The notes below the pieces were generated by a model, which saw only the letters and a program-made list of their open reading frames with translations, was not told the DNA's origin and made no database searches. This document shows, in pieces, positions 1-9,107 of a stretch of 64,000 bases of DNA. A program made the position numbers and the translations under genes. Source of the DNA: Bacillus sp. WMMC1349 (GTDB taxonomy: Bacteria > Bacillota > Bacilli > Bacillales > Bacillaceae); assembly GCF_013155385.1 (NCBI RefSeq), contig NZ_JABJUQ010000007.1, positions 2,946,501 to 3,010,500 on the forward strand. Reading direction: 5' to 3'. Within the stretch, counting starts at the first letter, position 1. The number at the start of each line of letters is the position of its first letter.

Positions 1-2
1 AT

Positions 3-278
3 CCCGCAGTTGATCCGAAAGTATTTCTCGATTCTGCAAAAGAAGCGAACGGTCTTTTATCTGACGGTCAACTCATCCTAAATAAACTGTTAGCTACCCC
101 TGAAATTGCAAGGAAAATCATGGCGGCTGCCCAGAGCGCTCAAAAGGAAACGGTCATTTCATTGTTAAAACAAACCGGTGTTCACAATCATCTTGATACT
201 TCCTTTAATCCTGACGGCATCCGCATCATCCTCAGCAATTCCCAATGCAAGCTTTTTCTCATTTTACGCTGGACCTAA
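3..278 (+). CDS. yuzC: YuzC-like spore protein, C-terminal part
   Basis: An open frame enters from the left edge and runs 91 codons to TAA at 276-278; its start lies outside the window. The visible part has a helical stretch (LLSDGQLILNKLL, then PEIARKIMAAAQSAQKE) followed by a short region with PDGIRI and a C-terminal RWT. The pattern and the position beside yuxH resemble B. subtilis YuzC, described as an inner spore coat protein; that identification is from memory. It converges on the next gene across a shared terminator. An alternative is any other small spore-associated protein of the same neighbourhood. Confidence 0.6.
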   Translation, partial: PAVDPKVFLDSAKEANGLLSDGQLILNKLLATPEIARKIMAAAQSAQKETVISLLKQTGVHNHLDTSFNPDGIRIILSNSQCKLFLILRWT

Positions 279-283
279 ACAAA

Positions 284-309
284 AAAATCCGGCATCTGCC
301 GGATTTTTT
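284..309. terminator. bidirectional rho-independent terminator
   Basis: An A-rich stretch, a stem with arms ATCCGGCA and TGCCGGAT, and a T-run lie between the convergent yuzC-like and EAL-HDOD genes. The symmetry of the A and T tracts lets it work in both directions. Confidence 0.85.
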
Positions 310-1525
310 ATAAAAGAATTTGACACCAATTAATGGCTTCAAGGTAGCATTGATATGCTTCTTCTTTTGTTATATCTTCTGTCTGGACATTGTCTTCCCA
401 TTCATTTCGTTCAATCAGTTTTGCCAGTTTTAAGATTTTGCGATAATCGTTTTCTTCGCCAAGCAATGCTAGACCTACTTCGTCTGATAACGGCAGCTCA
501 CTGATCACTTCTTTTAATTCTTTGTGCAAAAGTGTATCAATAAAAGAAAACATTCCTGTCAACATATAGGAAGAAGGCTCACTCCGATTGGTCTTTTTGG
601 CCAGTAATTCGCAAAGTTTCGCACGGATCAGTGATATTTTCACCAATTCATTTTTACTTGAATCTTGTTTTCTTGTTAAATCTTTAAAAGAAAGAATGAA
701 GATCCATCTTTTAATCTCTTTAAATCCAAGTAATACGATCGCTTGACGAATACTCTTGATTTTTTGTATCGGTCGATTTGCAGGAGAATTTATCAGTTTT
801 AACAACTGATAAGAAAGTGACAGATCCCGCTCAATGATATTTGTAATACTTGCGATATCAGGTTGTTCTTCGCTCAGTTCGTGAAGCAAGTCATAATAAG
901 CATGAAAATGATATTTAATTTCATGCCCAGCAATTACAACTGGTTCACTGAAAAAATAACCTTGGAACAGATGAAACCCATCCGCAACAGCCTGCTCATA
1001 TTCTTGCCTCGTCTCCACCTTTTCAGCAAGAAATTTCAGACCGTAAGCCTTGTAGGACTGGATAATGCTCTGTCTTTCTTGAGGTGATGTTTTAAAGAAA
1101 TCGACCTTCAAAACATCAATTGACTCCAATAACTGATAAAACAATTCTTGATTTCCACGATGGTTGAGACAGAAATCATCCAATGCAATCGTATAACCTA
1201 GGCTTTTTAATTGTTTACACTGATCGATTAATTCTGGTGTGATTGGAACATCTTCAAGAATTTCTACAACGAGACGCTCCGGATCAAAATATGTCGGTAA
1301 CCCAGCTTTTAAGAGACCTTCTGTAAAATTAACATAATACTTTTTACCTTCGGTTAATCGATCAATTCCTATATTAAAAAAGCTGTTAAACATGACTTCT
1401 GTTGTAGCTTTATCACCGTCTATTCCGGAAAAGAAATTTTTCTCACTTTCCCTGTACAACAGCTCATATGCAATAACTTGTTCTTTTTGATTAAATATTG
1501 GCTGTCTGGCAACAAAAACCCTCAT
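308..1525 (-). CDS. pdeH: EAL-HDOD protein, c-di-GMP phosphodiesterase family
   Basis: 405 residues, an EAL-type domain (about 1-200) followed by an HDOD domain (about 200-400). The EAL signature is YELLYR near residue 20, as is usual in YuxH-type proteins; the metal- and c-di-GMP-contacting positions VEILE, LDDF, LKVDF, AEKVET and FQGYFFSEP are all present, so hydrolysis of c-di-GMP is plausible. B. subtilis YuxH (PdeH) is a c-di-GMP phosphodiesterase that influences motility. The HDOD part contains a SYQLLKLINSP motif. The start has AGGAGG 7 bases upstream. It appears monocistronic, convergent with the preceding gene and with its own promoter region right of 1525. Activity of this copy is inferred. 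Confidence 0.85.
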   Translation of the reverse strand: MRVFVARQPIFNQKEQVIAYELLYRESEKNFFSGIDGDKATTEVMFNSFFNIGIDRLTEGKKYYVNFTEGLLKAGLPTYFDPERLVVEILEDVPITPELIDQCKQLKSLGYTIALDDFCLNHRGNQELFYQLLESIDVLKVDFFKTSPQERQSIIQSYKAYGLKFLAEKVETRQEYEQAVADGFHLFQGYFFSEPVVIAGHEIKYHFHAYYDLLHELSEEQPDIASITNIIERDLSLSYQLLKLINSPANRPIQKIKSIRQAIVLLGFKEIKRWIFILSFKDLTRKQDSSKNELVKISLIRAKLCELLAKKTNRSEPSSYMLTGMFSFIDTLLHKELKEVISELPLSDEVGLALLGEENDYRKILKLAKLIERNEWEDNVQTEDITKEEAYQCYLEAINWCQILL

Positions 1526-1625
1526 TCTTCTTCCTCCTGAGGTTCATTTGCTCTTAAGTATATCAAAATAAATGAGCGAATCTTGCCGATTATTTAAAAA
1601 TTTATCTAATTTTTTTTAAATACAG

Positions 1626-3095
1626 CTACACTTGATCAATGCCATTTTTTGCTTTACTTTTCACTTCATGAATCTTCTGCATTTTGTTATTCCAACAAGC
1701 TTCACTTAAATCGACTGGATATTCTTCCGGTTTGCTGATTCGTTTATATTCTTCCCAGAGCAAACTAAGGTTTTCTTGAACATACTGCTTAATTTCTTTG
1801 ATAGTTGGATTATCATAAACAAGTTTGCCATTTTCAAAGATCAGTTGATGAAGATCTTTGGCATCAAAATTTGTGACGAACTTGCTAATGAATGTATGAA
1901 CAGGATGGAACATTTTAAGCCGCTCCTGCTCATTCACATTTTCATGTGCTAAAGCGATATAATCACCTTCTGAATGATGATTCAGCTGATTGATAATTCG
2001 GTAAACCTTTTTTTGACCAGGAGTTGTTACTTTTTCCGGATTAGAAGAAATTTTGATCGTATCTGTCATCTGACCGTTTTCTTCAATCGAGACAAGCTTA
2101 TAAACCGCTCCCAGTGCCGGCTGATCATAAGCCGTTATCAGTTTTGTTCCAATACCCCAAACATCGATCTTCGCTCCTTGGGCTTTCAAGTTCATGATCG
2201 TATACTCATCAAGATCACTTGAAGCAACTACTTTTGTTTCTGTAAAGCCTGCTTCATCAAGCATCTCTCTGGCTTTCTTTGATAGGTAAGCAAGATCACC
2301 GCTGTCCAGGCGCACTCCTGCGAAATCAATGCGATCACCAAACTCCTTGGCTACTTTTATCGCATTCGGAATACCAGAACGCACTGTATCATATGTATCG
2401 ACCAAAAACACACAATTTTTATGGGTTTCAGCATATTTTTTAAATGCAGTGTATTCATCACGGTATGCTTGGACTAATGCATGGGCATGAGTACCTGATA
2501 CAGGGATGTCAAACAGCTTACCGGCACGGACATTACTTGTCGCATCAAAACCGCCGATAATTGCGGCTCTTGCCCCCCACATCGCAGCATCCATTTCATG
2601 TGCACGTCTTGTCCCAAATTCGAGTGCTGCTTCATTTCCAATCACGCTTTTCATTCTGGCGGCTTTTGTTGCAATTAACGTTTGGTAATTAACAATGTTG
2701 AGCAAAGCCGTTTCAATCAACTGCGCTTCAGCCAACGGTGCTTCGATCCGCATCAGCGGCTCGTTGCCAAACACAATTTCACCCTCCCGCATTGAATACA
2801 GTGAGCCAGTGAACCTCATATCTTTTAAGAAAGCAAGAAAATCATCGTGGTAACCAACTTCTTCTTTTAAATATGCTAAATCACTGTCAGTAAATCGGAA
2901 ATGACGCAAAAATTCAATCGCTTTTTCCAGTCCCGCAAAAACGGCAAAACCGCTGTCAAAAGGAAGTTTTCTAAAAAATAATTCAAAGACGGCTTTGCTT
3001 TGATGGATGCCATCTCGCCAATAGGTTTCTGCCATATTGATTTGATAAAGATCTGTGTGTAGTGATAAACTGTCATCTGTAAACCGGTATTCCAA
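1626..3095 (-). CDS. pncB: nicotinate phosphoribosyltransferase
   Basis: 489 residues, the usual length for the Gram-positive form. It converts nicotinate and PRPP to nicotinate mononucleotide with ATP use, the second step of NAD salvage from nicotinamide. Recognisable blocks are SLHTDLYQINMA at the N-terminus, the FGTRRAHEMDAAMWGARAAI block, the SGTHAHALV motif carrying the family's phosphorylated histidine, and a GIGTKLITA loop. The start is TTG at 3095 with AAGGAG 9 bases upstream; an ATG nearby is out of frame. It lies 17 bases after pncA, so the two form a salvage operon. B. subtilis homologue YueK. Confidence 0.95.
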   Translation of the reverse strand: MEYRFTDDSLSLHTDLYQINMAETYWRDGIHQSKAVFELFFRKLPFDSGFAVFAGLEKAIEFLRHFRFTDSDLAYLKEEVGYHDDFLAFLKDMRFTGSLYSMREGEIVFGNEPLMRIEAPLAEAQLIETALLNIVNYQTLIATKAARMKSVIGNEAALEFGTRRAHEMDAAMWGARAAIIGGFDATSNVRAGKLFDIPVSGTHAHALVQAYRDEYTAFKKYAETHKNCVFLVDTYDTVRSGIPNAIKVAKEFGDRIDFAGVRLDSGDLAYLSKKAREMLDEAGFTETKVVASSDLDEYTIMNLKAQGAKIDVWGIGTKLITAYDQPALGAVYKLVSIEENGQMTDTIKISSNPEKVTTPGQKKVYRIINQLNHHSEGDYIALAHENVNEQERLKMFHPVHTFISKFVTNFDAKDLHQLIFENGKLVYDNPTIKEIKQYVQENLSLLWEEYKRISKPEEYPVDLSEACWNNKMQKIHEVKSKAKNGIDQV

Positions 3096-3112
3096 CCTTC
3101 ATTTCTCCTTCC

Positions 3113-3664
3113 TCAATCTGACACTAAGGCCCCCAAGGTGTTTGTAAAATGGGAAAGAGCCCAGTTGTGTCCATCCAGGTTAAAACTGGCCACTGCATTT
3201 TGGTGAATGACAAGATCAAACCCTTTATTATATGCATCCACTGCTGTATGAAGCACGCAAATATCTGTGCATACTCCTATGAGATGCAATTCTTTAATAT
3301 TTCGTTCACGAAGCTTTATTTCAAGATTTGTCCCTGCAAAAGCAGAATATCTCGTTTTTTCCATGTAATATACATGGCTGTCATTTTCGTGTTTTCTAAA
3401 AAGCATTTCAAGTTTTCCATATAAAGCTTTTCCTGAAGTGCCTTTCAGATTATGCGGCGGAAACAAACGTGTTTCCGGATGAAAAGAATCATTCATCTCG
3501 TGTGAATCGACTGCAAAAACAACATAATCATGATTCGCAATAAACTGTTCTGTCAGCTGAATCACCGCAGCTTCAATTTTTTGACCCGGCTCTCCACATG
3601 TTAGTTTGCCGTCTGAAGCAACAAAATCATTTGTATAATCTATGCAAATTAGAGCTTTTTCCAT
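3113..3664 (-). CDS. pncA: nicotinamidase, isochorismatase fold
   Basis: 183 residues. Hydrolyses nicotinamide to nicotinate and ammonia, feeding PncB encoded next. The isochorismatase-family triad is visible: Asp in ICIDYTNDF (residue 9), Lys in MEKTRYSAF (about 103) and Cys in IGVCTDICV (about 132); the metal-binding segment AVDSHEMND is also present. The start ATG is preceded by a strong GGTGGGGGG. Length and motifs match B. subtilis YueJ. Confidence 0.95.
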   Translation of the reverse strand: MEKALICIDYTNDFVASDGKLTCGEPGQKIEAAVIQLTEQFIANHDYVVFAVDSHEMNDSFHPETRLFPPHNLKGTSGKALYGKLEMLFRKHENDSHVYYMEKTRYSAFAGTNLEIKLRERNIKELHLIGVCTDICVLHTAVDAYNKGFDLVIHQNAVASFNLDGHNWALSHFTNTLGALVSD

Positions 3665-3749
3665 TGCCGCCCCCCACCTTTTGTATGATAGATCATATTA
3701 TAACTTATCTTAGCAAACAAGTGAATGGTAGGAGCCACAGCCATGACCT

Positions 3750-4154
3750 TTACTCTGATTTTTTCAAAATTGATTGTTCAAATATGTCATCTTGAATATA
3801 TATGGATTCTTTTTCAATCGCCTTGTTAGCTACTAGGACTAACCCTAACGGTGAGTCAGACTGCTGATCTGATACCATTGAAAACGGAATCCCCTGTTTA
3901 TTCGCAGCTTTGATATAAGGCGAAAATCGCACATATTCGATTTCACCATTTAATAACAATGTCATATTTTTCTGTGAGTTCATTGCTGTCATAACTTCTT
4001 CGTAACTTTTAGGACGAAGAACTTGTCCTTTTGTTAGAGCAATCACTACTCTTTCTCTTAGAGAGCCCAAAAATAACCGGCGCTCGTCAGGTTTTGTTTC
4101 ACGAGCACCATACATTCCCTGTTGTAAATATTGATCTATTGATTGATCGCTCAA
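3750..4154 (-). CDS. yueI: YueI family protein (DUF1694)
   Basis: 134 residues, soluble, starting at TTG with AGGAGG upstream. It contains FLGSLRERVVIALTKGQV and ends in a charged tail; no catalytic motif is recognised. The family resembles ribosomal protein L7Ae-like folds, but its function is unknown. It sits between pncA and yueH on the same strand, the same order as in B. subtilis. Confidence 0.85.
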   Translation of the reverse strand: MSDQSIDQYLQQGMYGARETKPDERRLFLGSLRERVVIALTKGQVLRPKSYEEVMTAMNSQKNMTLLLNGEIEYVRFSPYIKAANKQGIPFSMVSDQQSDSPLGLVLVANKAIEKESIYIQDDIFEQSILKKSE

Positions 4155-4234
4155 ATTAAGACCCTCCTATTTTTTTAGTCTTCCTTTACACAGTATGGCT
4201 TTCAGTAATCAAGGCTAAACTTGTGTACCATCTG

Positions 4235-4483
4235 TCACATTTCAGTTACCCATTGAATGATCTTTTTGGTAAGTGCTTCTGCAGCTTGTTTTTGCATCGT
4301 TTTTGCTAATGAATCATTTACCCTTTTATAAAGCAATGACTTTTCTTCTTCATAAGAAATCAATATGCTCCATTCTAATTCCGGCACCGCCACAAGTGTA
4401 TGGAACTGCTGTCTATTTTCATGTAAATAAACATCTGTGATCAGCTTGTCTTCATTTGTTATATTCGCTTTTCTGATTTTCAA
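4235..4483 (-). CDS. yueH: YueH family protein
   Basis: 82 residues from a TTG start at 4483, chosen because GGCAGGTG lies 6 bases upstream; an in-frame GTG at 4492 falls inside that ribosome binding site. The protein has alternating strand-like segments followed by a C-terminal helix ending ALTKKIIQWVTEM. Function unknown. It keeps its B. subtilis neighbours yueI and yueG. Confidence 0.8.
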   Translation of the reverse strand: MKIRKANITNEDKLITDVYLHENRQQFHTLVAVPELEWSILISYEEEKSLLYKRVNDSLAKTMQKQAAEALTKKIIQWVTEM

Positions 4484-4535
4484 TTTGAACACCTGCCTTC
4501 TCTATCTTTTGGTCCTCATTATACTACAAAAAACA

Positions 4536-4559
4536 AACAGCCTCTTGTTATAGAGGCTA
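4536..4559 (-). terminator. terminator after yueG
   Basis: On the minus strand AGCCTCT and AGAGGCT arms flank a 6-base loop and are followed by a T-rich run; it directly abuts the yueG stop codon. Confidence 0.8.
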
Positions 4560-4781
4560 TCAAAGATTGAATGTTTTCATTTGATCGATAACACCAGTAT
4601 CCATTAAGGTTGTTCTATTTTTCCCATTTTGAATGATACCGAAGTCACCTACATTAAAGGCGCCTGATCCTCGTGAAGAACTGTCAACTGATTTTGGAGA
4701 GATGGCAAATACGTCTCCAAAGGACGTGGCACTATCATCAACAACTGCCCGAATCAAAACTGGACCTACAATAGCAGGCAT
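4560..4781 (-). CDS. yueG: GerPF-like spore germination protein
   Basis: 73 residues, starting at ATG 4781 with GGAGGTG 5 bases upstream. It shows the GerPA/GerPF pattern: an N-terminal MPAIVGPVLIRAV strand, a SFGDVFAISPKS segment, and a glycine/serine-rich turn before FNVGDFG. GerP proteins are small coat-associated proteins that help germinants reach the inner spore membrane. It is the stand-alone paralogue found beside yueF in B. subtilis. Expression during sporulation is expected from the family; no promoter was identified here. Confidence 0.85.
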   Translation of the reverse strand: MPAIVGPVLIRAVVDDSATSFGDVFAISPKSVDSSSRGSGAFNVGDFGIIQNGKNRTTLMDTGVIDQMKTFNL

Positions 4782-4837
4782 CTTCACACCTCCGCTAATT
4801 ATTTGTTTTATGATACGTGATAGCGAAGAAAATGTTC

Positions 4838-5938
4838 TTATTCTTTTGTCAGTTCTTTTTTGGATCTTTGTCTTAGCCGAACAAGCTGGACAATATTCAG
4901 TGTGAAAGCCTTTAAAACAGCATAGACTGGAACGGCGAGAATCATCCCTAGAATTCCGCCGAAACTGCCGGCACCGATCAATAAAAGAATGATTGTCAAT
5001 GGGTGCGTATTCAGACGTTTACCAATAATGAGCGGTGATAATACATTTCCATCTATTTGCTGAACAACGACGACAATGATCAGAGCAATAATCGCTTTAG
5101 TCGGTGAATCGAGAAAGGCAATCACAATCGCTGGAGATGCACCGAGAAACGGACCGACATATGGAATAATATTCGTTACCGAAATGATTAAGCCGAGAAT
5201 TAAGGCATACTTCACACCAGCAATCCAAAAACCGATAAAACACGATGTCCCGACGAACAGGCAAATAATTAGCTGTCCTTGGATATAAGCCGCAAGTGTT
5301 TCATATAAATCTTTAAAAATTTTCAGTCCTTCTTTTTTGTATTGATGAGGAAGAATCTTCACAGCCAAATCTGGAAAACGCTGACCATCTTTTAACATAT
5401 AAAACAGGATGAATGGAACAGTGACCACAGTCAGTGCAATATTGGTGACAAAACCAAATACAGATGAAAGGCTTGCCGTAATATTTTCAGGCAAAGCTGT
5501 TAAAAAGTCACCGATTGAACTTTCAATTCGAGAAACTGAAACAAATTCCTGATGCATCATCCAAGTGAACCATTGAGAGTTTGATAAATGTTTAATAAAA
5601 ATCTGAATTTGCTCAACATAATCTGGAATATTGTTGAATAAATCGCTGACCTGTTTCATAAAAATCGGTCCAATTGCAGATAAGACAAGCCCAATCAACC
5701 CAATAAATGCCAAATAAATGACCAAAATTGCTAATGTTCTTGGCAGTTTTTTCTCAAGAAACTGGACGATCGGGTTAAAGATAAAGTACAGGACTCCAGC
5801 AATCAATATTGGTAAAAATAGTGTTGATACAAATAAAATAATCGGCTCAAAAAGAAAGGAAACTTTTGTTAAAACATATACAATTAAAAGCACTAATAAA
5901 ATTTGTATCGTCCAAAAATAGTTTTTTGATTTAAACAA
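4838..5938 (-). CDS. yueF: AI-2E family membrane transporter
   Basis: 366 residues with about eight membrane segments, including IQILLVLLIVYVLTKV near the N-terminus and a dense cluster after residue 200. The conserved family stretch NIIPYVGPFLGASPA lies near residue 265 and the GxLxGxILA-like segment GGILGMILAVPVYAV near residue 330. The family (TqsA/PerM-like) is linked to export or exchange of small solutes; B. subtilis YueF has no settled substrate. The start is TTG with GGAGG 8 bases upstream. Confidence 0.88.
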   Translation of the reverse strand: MFKSKNYFWTIQILLVLLIVYVLTKVSFLFEPIILFVSTLFLPILIAGVLYFIFNPIVQFLEKKLPRTLAILVIYLAFIGLIGLVLSAIGPIFMKQVSDLFNNIPDYVEQIQIFIKHLSNSQWFTWMMHQEFVSVSRIESSIGDFLTALPENITASLSSVFGFVTNIALTVVTVPFILFYMLKDGQRFPDLAVKILPHQYKKEGLKIFKDLYETLAAYIQGQLIICLFVGTSCFIGFWIAGVKYALILGLIISVTNIIPYVGPFLGASPAIVIAFLDSPTKAIIALIIVVVVQQIDGNVLSPLIIGKRLNTHPLTIILLLIGAGSFGGILGMILAVPVYAVLKAFTLNIVQLVRLRQRSKKELTKE

Positions 5939-6096
5939 GCTTTTTTTCCTCCATGTTCATTCATTACTCTAAAAATTACTATTCACTCATTAGGATGTCA
6001 ACTGTTTTCATCGAAGATGTAAAACAACATTTTAAAAATCCAACCTTAGTTTATGTAAAATATTCCTTTCAATTATGTAAATTTTCTAAAAACTTA

Positions 6097-6146
6097 TTGC
6101 AATTTGGCATGGGTTTCATTTATAGTAACTTGTGTAAGCGCTTGCA
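6097..6146 (+). promoter_or_regulatory. sigma-A-like promoter and cre box
   Basis: TTGCAA (6097-6102), an 18-base spacer and TATAGT (6121-6126) precede the palindrome TGTAAGCGCTTGCA at 6133-6146. The latter differs at one position from the CcpA cre consensus TGWAANCGNTNWCA and would overlap the transcription start, a position typical of catabolite repression of the hydrolase gene downstream. Confidence 0.7.
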
Positions 6147-6173
6147 AAAATTTTAAAAAGAGGTGAAAAGTGG

Positions 6174-7649
6174 ATGAAAAAACTGACCCTATTGATTGTG
6201 GCTCTGTTGTTTTTGTTTCCGCAAGTATCAAATGCAGGAGGTTTTATAGACGATAGCGGAACACCAGGCTATTGGTTTACAGGCAAAGCTGTTGAACAAA
6301 TCGATCCTAGAAAACCGCCAATTGTCTTTGTTCATGGCCTATACAACTCAAATAAAATATGGTTTAAAAAGAATGATATGCCAGAACAAGCATGGAAAAG
6401 CGGCTATGAAACGGCTTATATTGATCTTCATCATGACAAAGATATGTACACTAACGGGGCACTACTGGCTGAGAAATTGCGCGAGATGTATGAACATTTC
6501 GGTCGGAAAATGATTGTCGTCTCCTACAGTAAGGGCGGAATTGACACCCAGGCAGCCCTTACCTACCATGATGCACATCAATATGTCGAGCATGTCATTA
6601 CACTTGGTACCCCTCATCACGGTTCACAGCTGGCTGATCTTGCATACAGCAATTGGGCCGGTTGGCTTGCTGGAATTTTAGGTCATAAAAATGATGGTGT
6701 CTATTCATTGCAAACCGGTTATATGGCTGCATTCCGCAACAAGACAGATGCTCACCCCGATTTGAAAAAAACCCATTATTTCACCTTAGCTGGACATAGA
6801 ATCGGTCATTTTGGAAGCGTTTTATTTTTTGGCGGGGTTTATTTAAAACTGTTCGGAAACAATGATGGAGCGGTCACGGAAACAAATGCGATGCTTCCTT
6901 ATGCCGACCATTTGATAACAGGAAACTGGAACCACTTTGGCATCCCAATTGGAAACAAGACTTTCTCAACTTTTCAAGCTCTGTTAACAAAAGAGCCAAA
7001 AAATATTAATGTCAACTCATATAAAAAATCATATCTGAAAGAAAAGCGTTCCTATCCTTTTGTTAGGGGCGGAGAAAATACAGGTCATAAAACAGAAGAA
7101 TTTGCTGTAGAAAAAGGGGTGAAAGAGCTTACGGTTCATTGGCTCAGCGATCATCCCGAACGGCACATCAAATTGACAGATCCCGCTGGTCATGTGACGA
7201 AAGATTTTGCTCTGACAGAGACAGTTGATGTTTTTGCTGGTGGTTATGTTCATTCTGCAAAAATAAAAAATCCACTTCCGGGAAAATGGAAAATGTCTTC
7301 TGCGGTTAAACAAAAAGAAGCCTATTTGTTCGTTACAACATTTGACTCTCCGCTTGATCTGCAAATTGACAAAACCATGAAAACACAAACCTCCAGTTTG
7401 GCAAATGTAAAAGCGACTGTCCGTACAATCCGTTATCAAAATGGAAAACAAATCGAGAAAAAAGAGGTGAAATCCGCTTCAGTTAAAGCTTTACAAAATA
7501 AACTTTCATTCAAGAAACCAGGTATGTACTCTGTGACAATTGATCTCTCTGGAAAAACAGCTGACCAAACACCATTTAATCGAACAATGATTCGCTCTAT
7601 ATATGTAGATGACAAAGGGAAAACGTTTGAAAACCCTTTGCACAATTAA
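6174..7649 (+). CDS. secreted lipase-like alpha/beta hydrolase
   Basis: 491 residues with a Sec signal peptide (MKKLTLLIVALLFLFPQVSNA). The first half is an alpha/beta hydrolase: PIVFVHGLYN oxyanion segment (about 50), nucleophile elbow VSYSKGG (about 118, a Ser-x-Ser-x-Gly variant of G-x-S-x-G), NNDGAV (about 228) as acid region and WNHFGI (about 248) carrying the likely catalytic His. The second half is beta-rich without a recognised motif and could be a surface- or substrate-binding module. The RBS AAAGAGGTG is 8 bases upstream. A cre box in the promoter suggests glucose repression. Its stop overlaps the convergent yueE stop by 4 bases. In B. subtilis no lipase is expected at this position, so it is an accessory gene. 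Substrate not known. Confidence 0.8.
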   Translation: MKKLTLLIVALLFLFPQVSNAGGFIDDSGTPGYWFTGKAVEQIDPRKPPIVFVHGLYNSNKIWFKKNDMPEQAWKSGYETAYIDLHHDKDMYTNGALLAEKLREMYEHFGRKMIVVSYSKGGIDTQAALTYHDAHQYVEHVITLGTPHHGSQLADLAYSNWAGWLAGILGHKNDGVYSLQTGYMAAFRNKTDAHPDLKKTHYFTLAGHRIGHFGSVLFFGGVYLKLFGNNDGAVTETNAMLPYADHLITGNWNHFGIPIGNKTFSTFQALLTKEPKNINVNSYKKSYLKEKRSYPFVRGGENTGHKTEEFAVEKGVKELTVHWLSDHPERHIKLTDPAGHVTKDFALTETVDVFAGGYVHSAKIKNPLPGKWKMSSAVKQKEAYLFVTTFDSPLDLQIDKTMKTQTSSLANVKATVRTIRYQNGKQIEKKEVKSASVKALQNKLSFKKPGMYSVTIDLSGKTADQTPFNRTMIRSIYVDDKGKTFENPLHN

Positions 7650-8176
7650 ACTGTTTTTGTCATGGGTAAACGGACATCATCAACCATTTGATCAAGTTGC
7701 TTGATTTTTTGGATGGCAAGTCTTTCATCGATTTTACGGTAGTGATGGTTGCCGCCAGGCTCTTCATCAAGCTCATCCGCCTTTTTAACAATCCGCTGTA
7801 GTTTATTTTTCTCTAGATCGCCTTCTGGTAAATATGAATCGGTGTGCAGCAATATGGCCAAAGCGATTTCTTTTGCGGCTTTCGGTTCTTCACCGAGACG
7901 GATCAACAATTTATGGGCACGTTCCGCCCCTTTGATGGCATGGATGTCATATTGTTTATACTTGTCATAGTCCCACTCTCCGTCCGTATACCATTCATAA
8001 TGACCAACATCATGCAATAATGCGGCTTTTGTCGCCATATCAGGGTCAATTCCCGCTTTTATTGCTAAGCGGTATGCATGATAAGCACAGGCTACGGCAT
8101 GGGCAACACCGGAACGTGTTAAATATTTTTGAGCGACTGGATGGGTGAATACATCCATTAATGTCACTTTTCTCAT
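7646..8176 (-). CDS. yueE: HD-domain phosphohydrolase
   Basis: 176 residues from ATG 8176, where AAGGAGGGG lies 5 bases upstream; the longer open frame lacks a binding site. The HD signature includes GVAHAVACAYHAYRLA, LLHDVGHYEW and ILLHTDSY, giving the H...HD...D metal ligands of the HD superfamily. Such proteins hydrolyse phosphate esters of nucleotides; the substrate is unknown. B. subtilis YueE homologue. It overlaps the stop of the convergent lipase-like gene by 4 bases. Confidence 0.85.
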   Translation of the reverse strand: MRKVTLMDVFTHPVAQKYLTRSGVAHAVACAYHAYRLAIKAGIDPDMATKAALLHDVGHYEWYTDGEWDYDKYKQYDIHAIKGAERAHKLLIRLGEEPKAAKEIALAILLHTDSYLPEGDLEKNKLQRIVKKADELDEEPGGNHHYRKIDERLAIQKIKQLDQMVDDVRLPMTKTV

Positions 8177-8304
8177 GTAAACCCCTCCTTGAGATATTTT
8201 TAAGATCCTAACACATTTTGCTGTAAATCTCAATTATTCTGACACATTTTAAAAATAGTAAGATTTTCTAGTATATGATATCCAATCTCTTTTTGTTTGG
8301 ATTC

Positions 8305-8335
8305 AAAAAGGCACAAAGATTTGACTTTGTGCCTG
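8305..8335 (-). terminator. terminator of the T7SS/yueD operon
   Basis: The arms AGGCACAAAG and CTTTGTGCCT with a 6-base loop lie just past the yueD stop, with a T-run on the minus strand. Confidence 0.88.
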
Positions 8336-8343
8336 CCTATTTT

Positions 8344-9075
8344 TCATAAAAATTCTTTAATATCGTACACTTTACCATTTTCTATTTCAGTCTCAAGAAG
8401 ATTGAGTAATACACTGGCAACAAAACAAGGATTTCTCAACTTTCCTTCTGTATGATAATGTCTAAATCGAGCAATCTCAGAAAAGTCGTTTTTAGATGAC
8501 ATACGGATCTGCTTTTGCATTTGTGTATCCATAATACCTGGTGAAAACGACATCATCTTTACTGGAAAATGCTCGTCTTCCTGTTCATAACCAAAAGTTC
8601 TCGTAAACATATCAAGCCCTGCTTTTGAACTGCAATAAGCACTCCAACCTTTATAAGGTGTTTTGGCTGCACCTGATGAAATGTTAACAACTGTCTTTTG
8701 ACCTTGGTAAAATTTTAGCCATTTCGTAAACAGTTGACTGAGTAGAATGGGTGTGACTAAATTCAAGCTATAGTGCTGAAGTAGTTCATTCTGTGTGGCT
8801 TCACCTGCACGTTTGATCGGTGTAACCATGCCAGCATTGTTGATCAGCGTAATCGATTGAAAATCATCATGTTTGATAGAATGAACAAATGACTGAAACC
8901 ACTTTTCTGTTATATCTGGTTGCGTTAAATCGAGCTGATGCTGAATCAGCTTGTCATCTTGGATGTCGGATTGGCCACGGGCTAAAGCATGAACGAAATG
9001 CCCTTTTTCTAAAAGACCTTTTATAATTGCCACCCCAAGGCCCCTTGAAGCCCCTGTAACAATTGATAAATGCAT
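8344..9075 (-). CDS. yueD: short-chain dehydrogenase, benzil reductase type
   Basis: 243 residues, the same length as B. subtilis YueD. Start ATG 9075 has GGAGGG 7 bases upstream. SDR features: TGASRGLG cofactor loop at the N-terminus, NNAG near residue 88, catalytic Ser in VNISSGAAK and the YxxxK pair in AYCSSKAG. NADPH-dependent reduction of diketones such as benzil is known for the family. It is the last gene of the yuk-yue cluster, about 30 bases after yueC, but has no evident role in secretion. Confidence 0.9.
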   Translation of the reverse strand: MHLSIVTGASRGLGVAIIKGLLEKGHFVHALARGQSDIQDDKLIQHQLDLTQPDITEKWFQSFVHSIKHDDFQSITLINNAGMVTPIKRAGEATQNELLQHYSLNLVTPILLSQLFTKWLKFYQGQKTVVNISSGAAKTPYKGWSAYCSSKAGLDMFTRTFGYEQEDEHFPVKMMSFSPGIMDTQMQKQIRMSSKNDFSEIARFRHYHTEGKLRNPCFVASVLLNLLETEIENGKVYDIKEFL

Positions 9076-9107
9076 CCCAAATCCCTCCATTCATGACTTG
9101 CTTCTAT

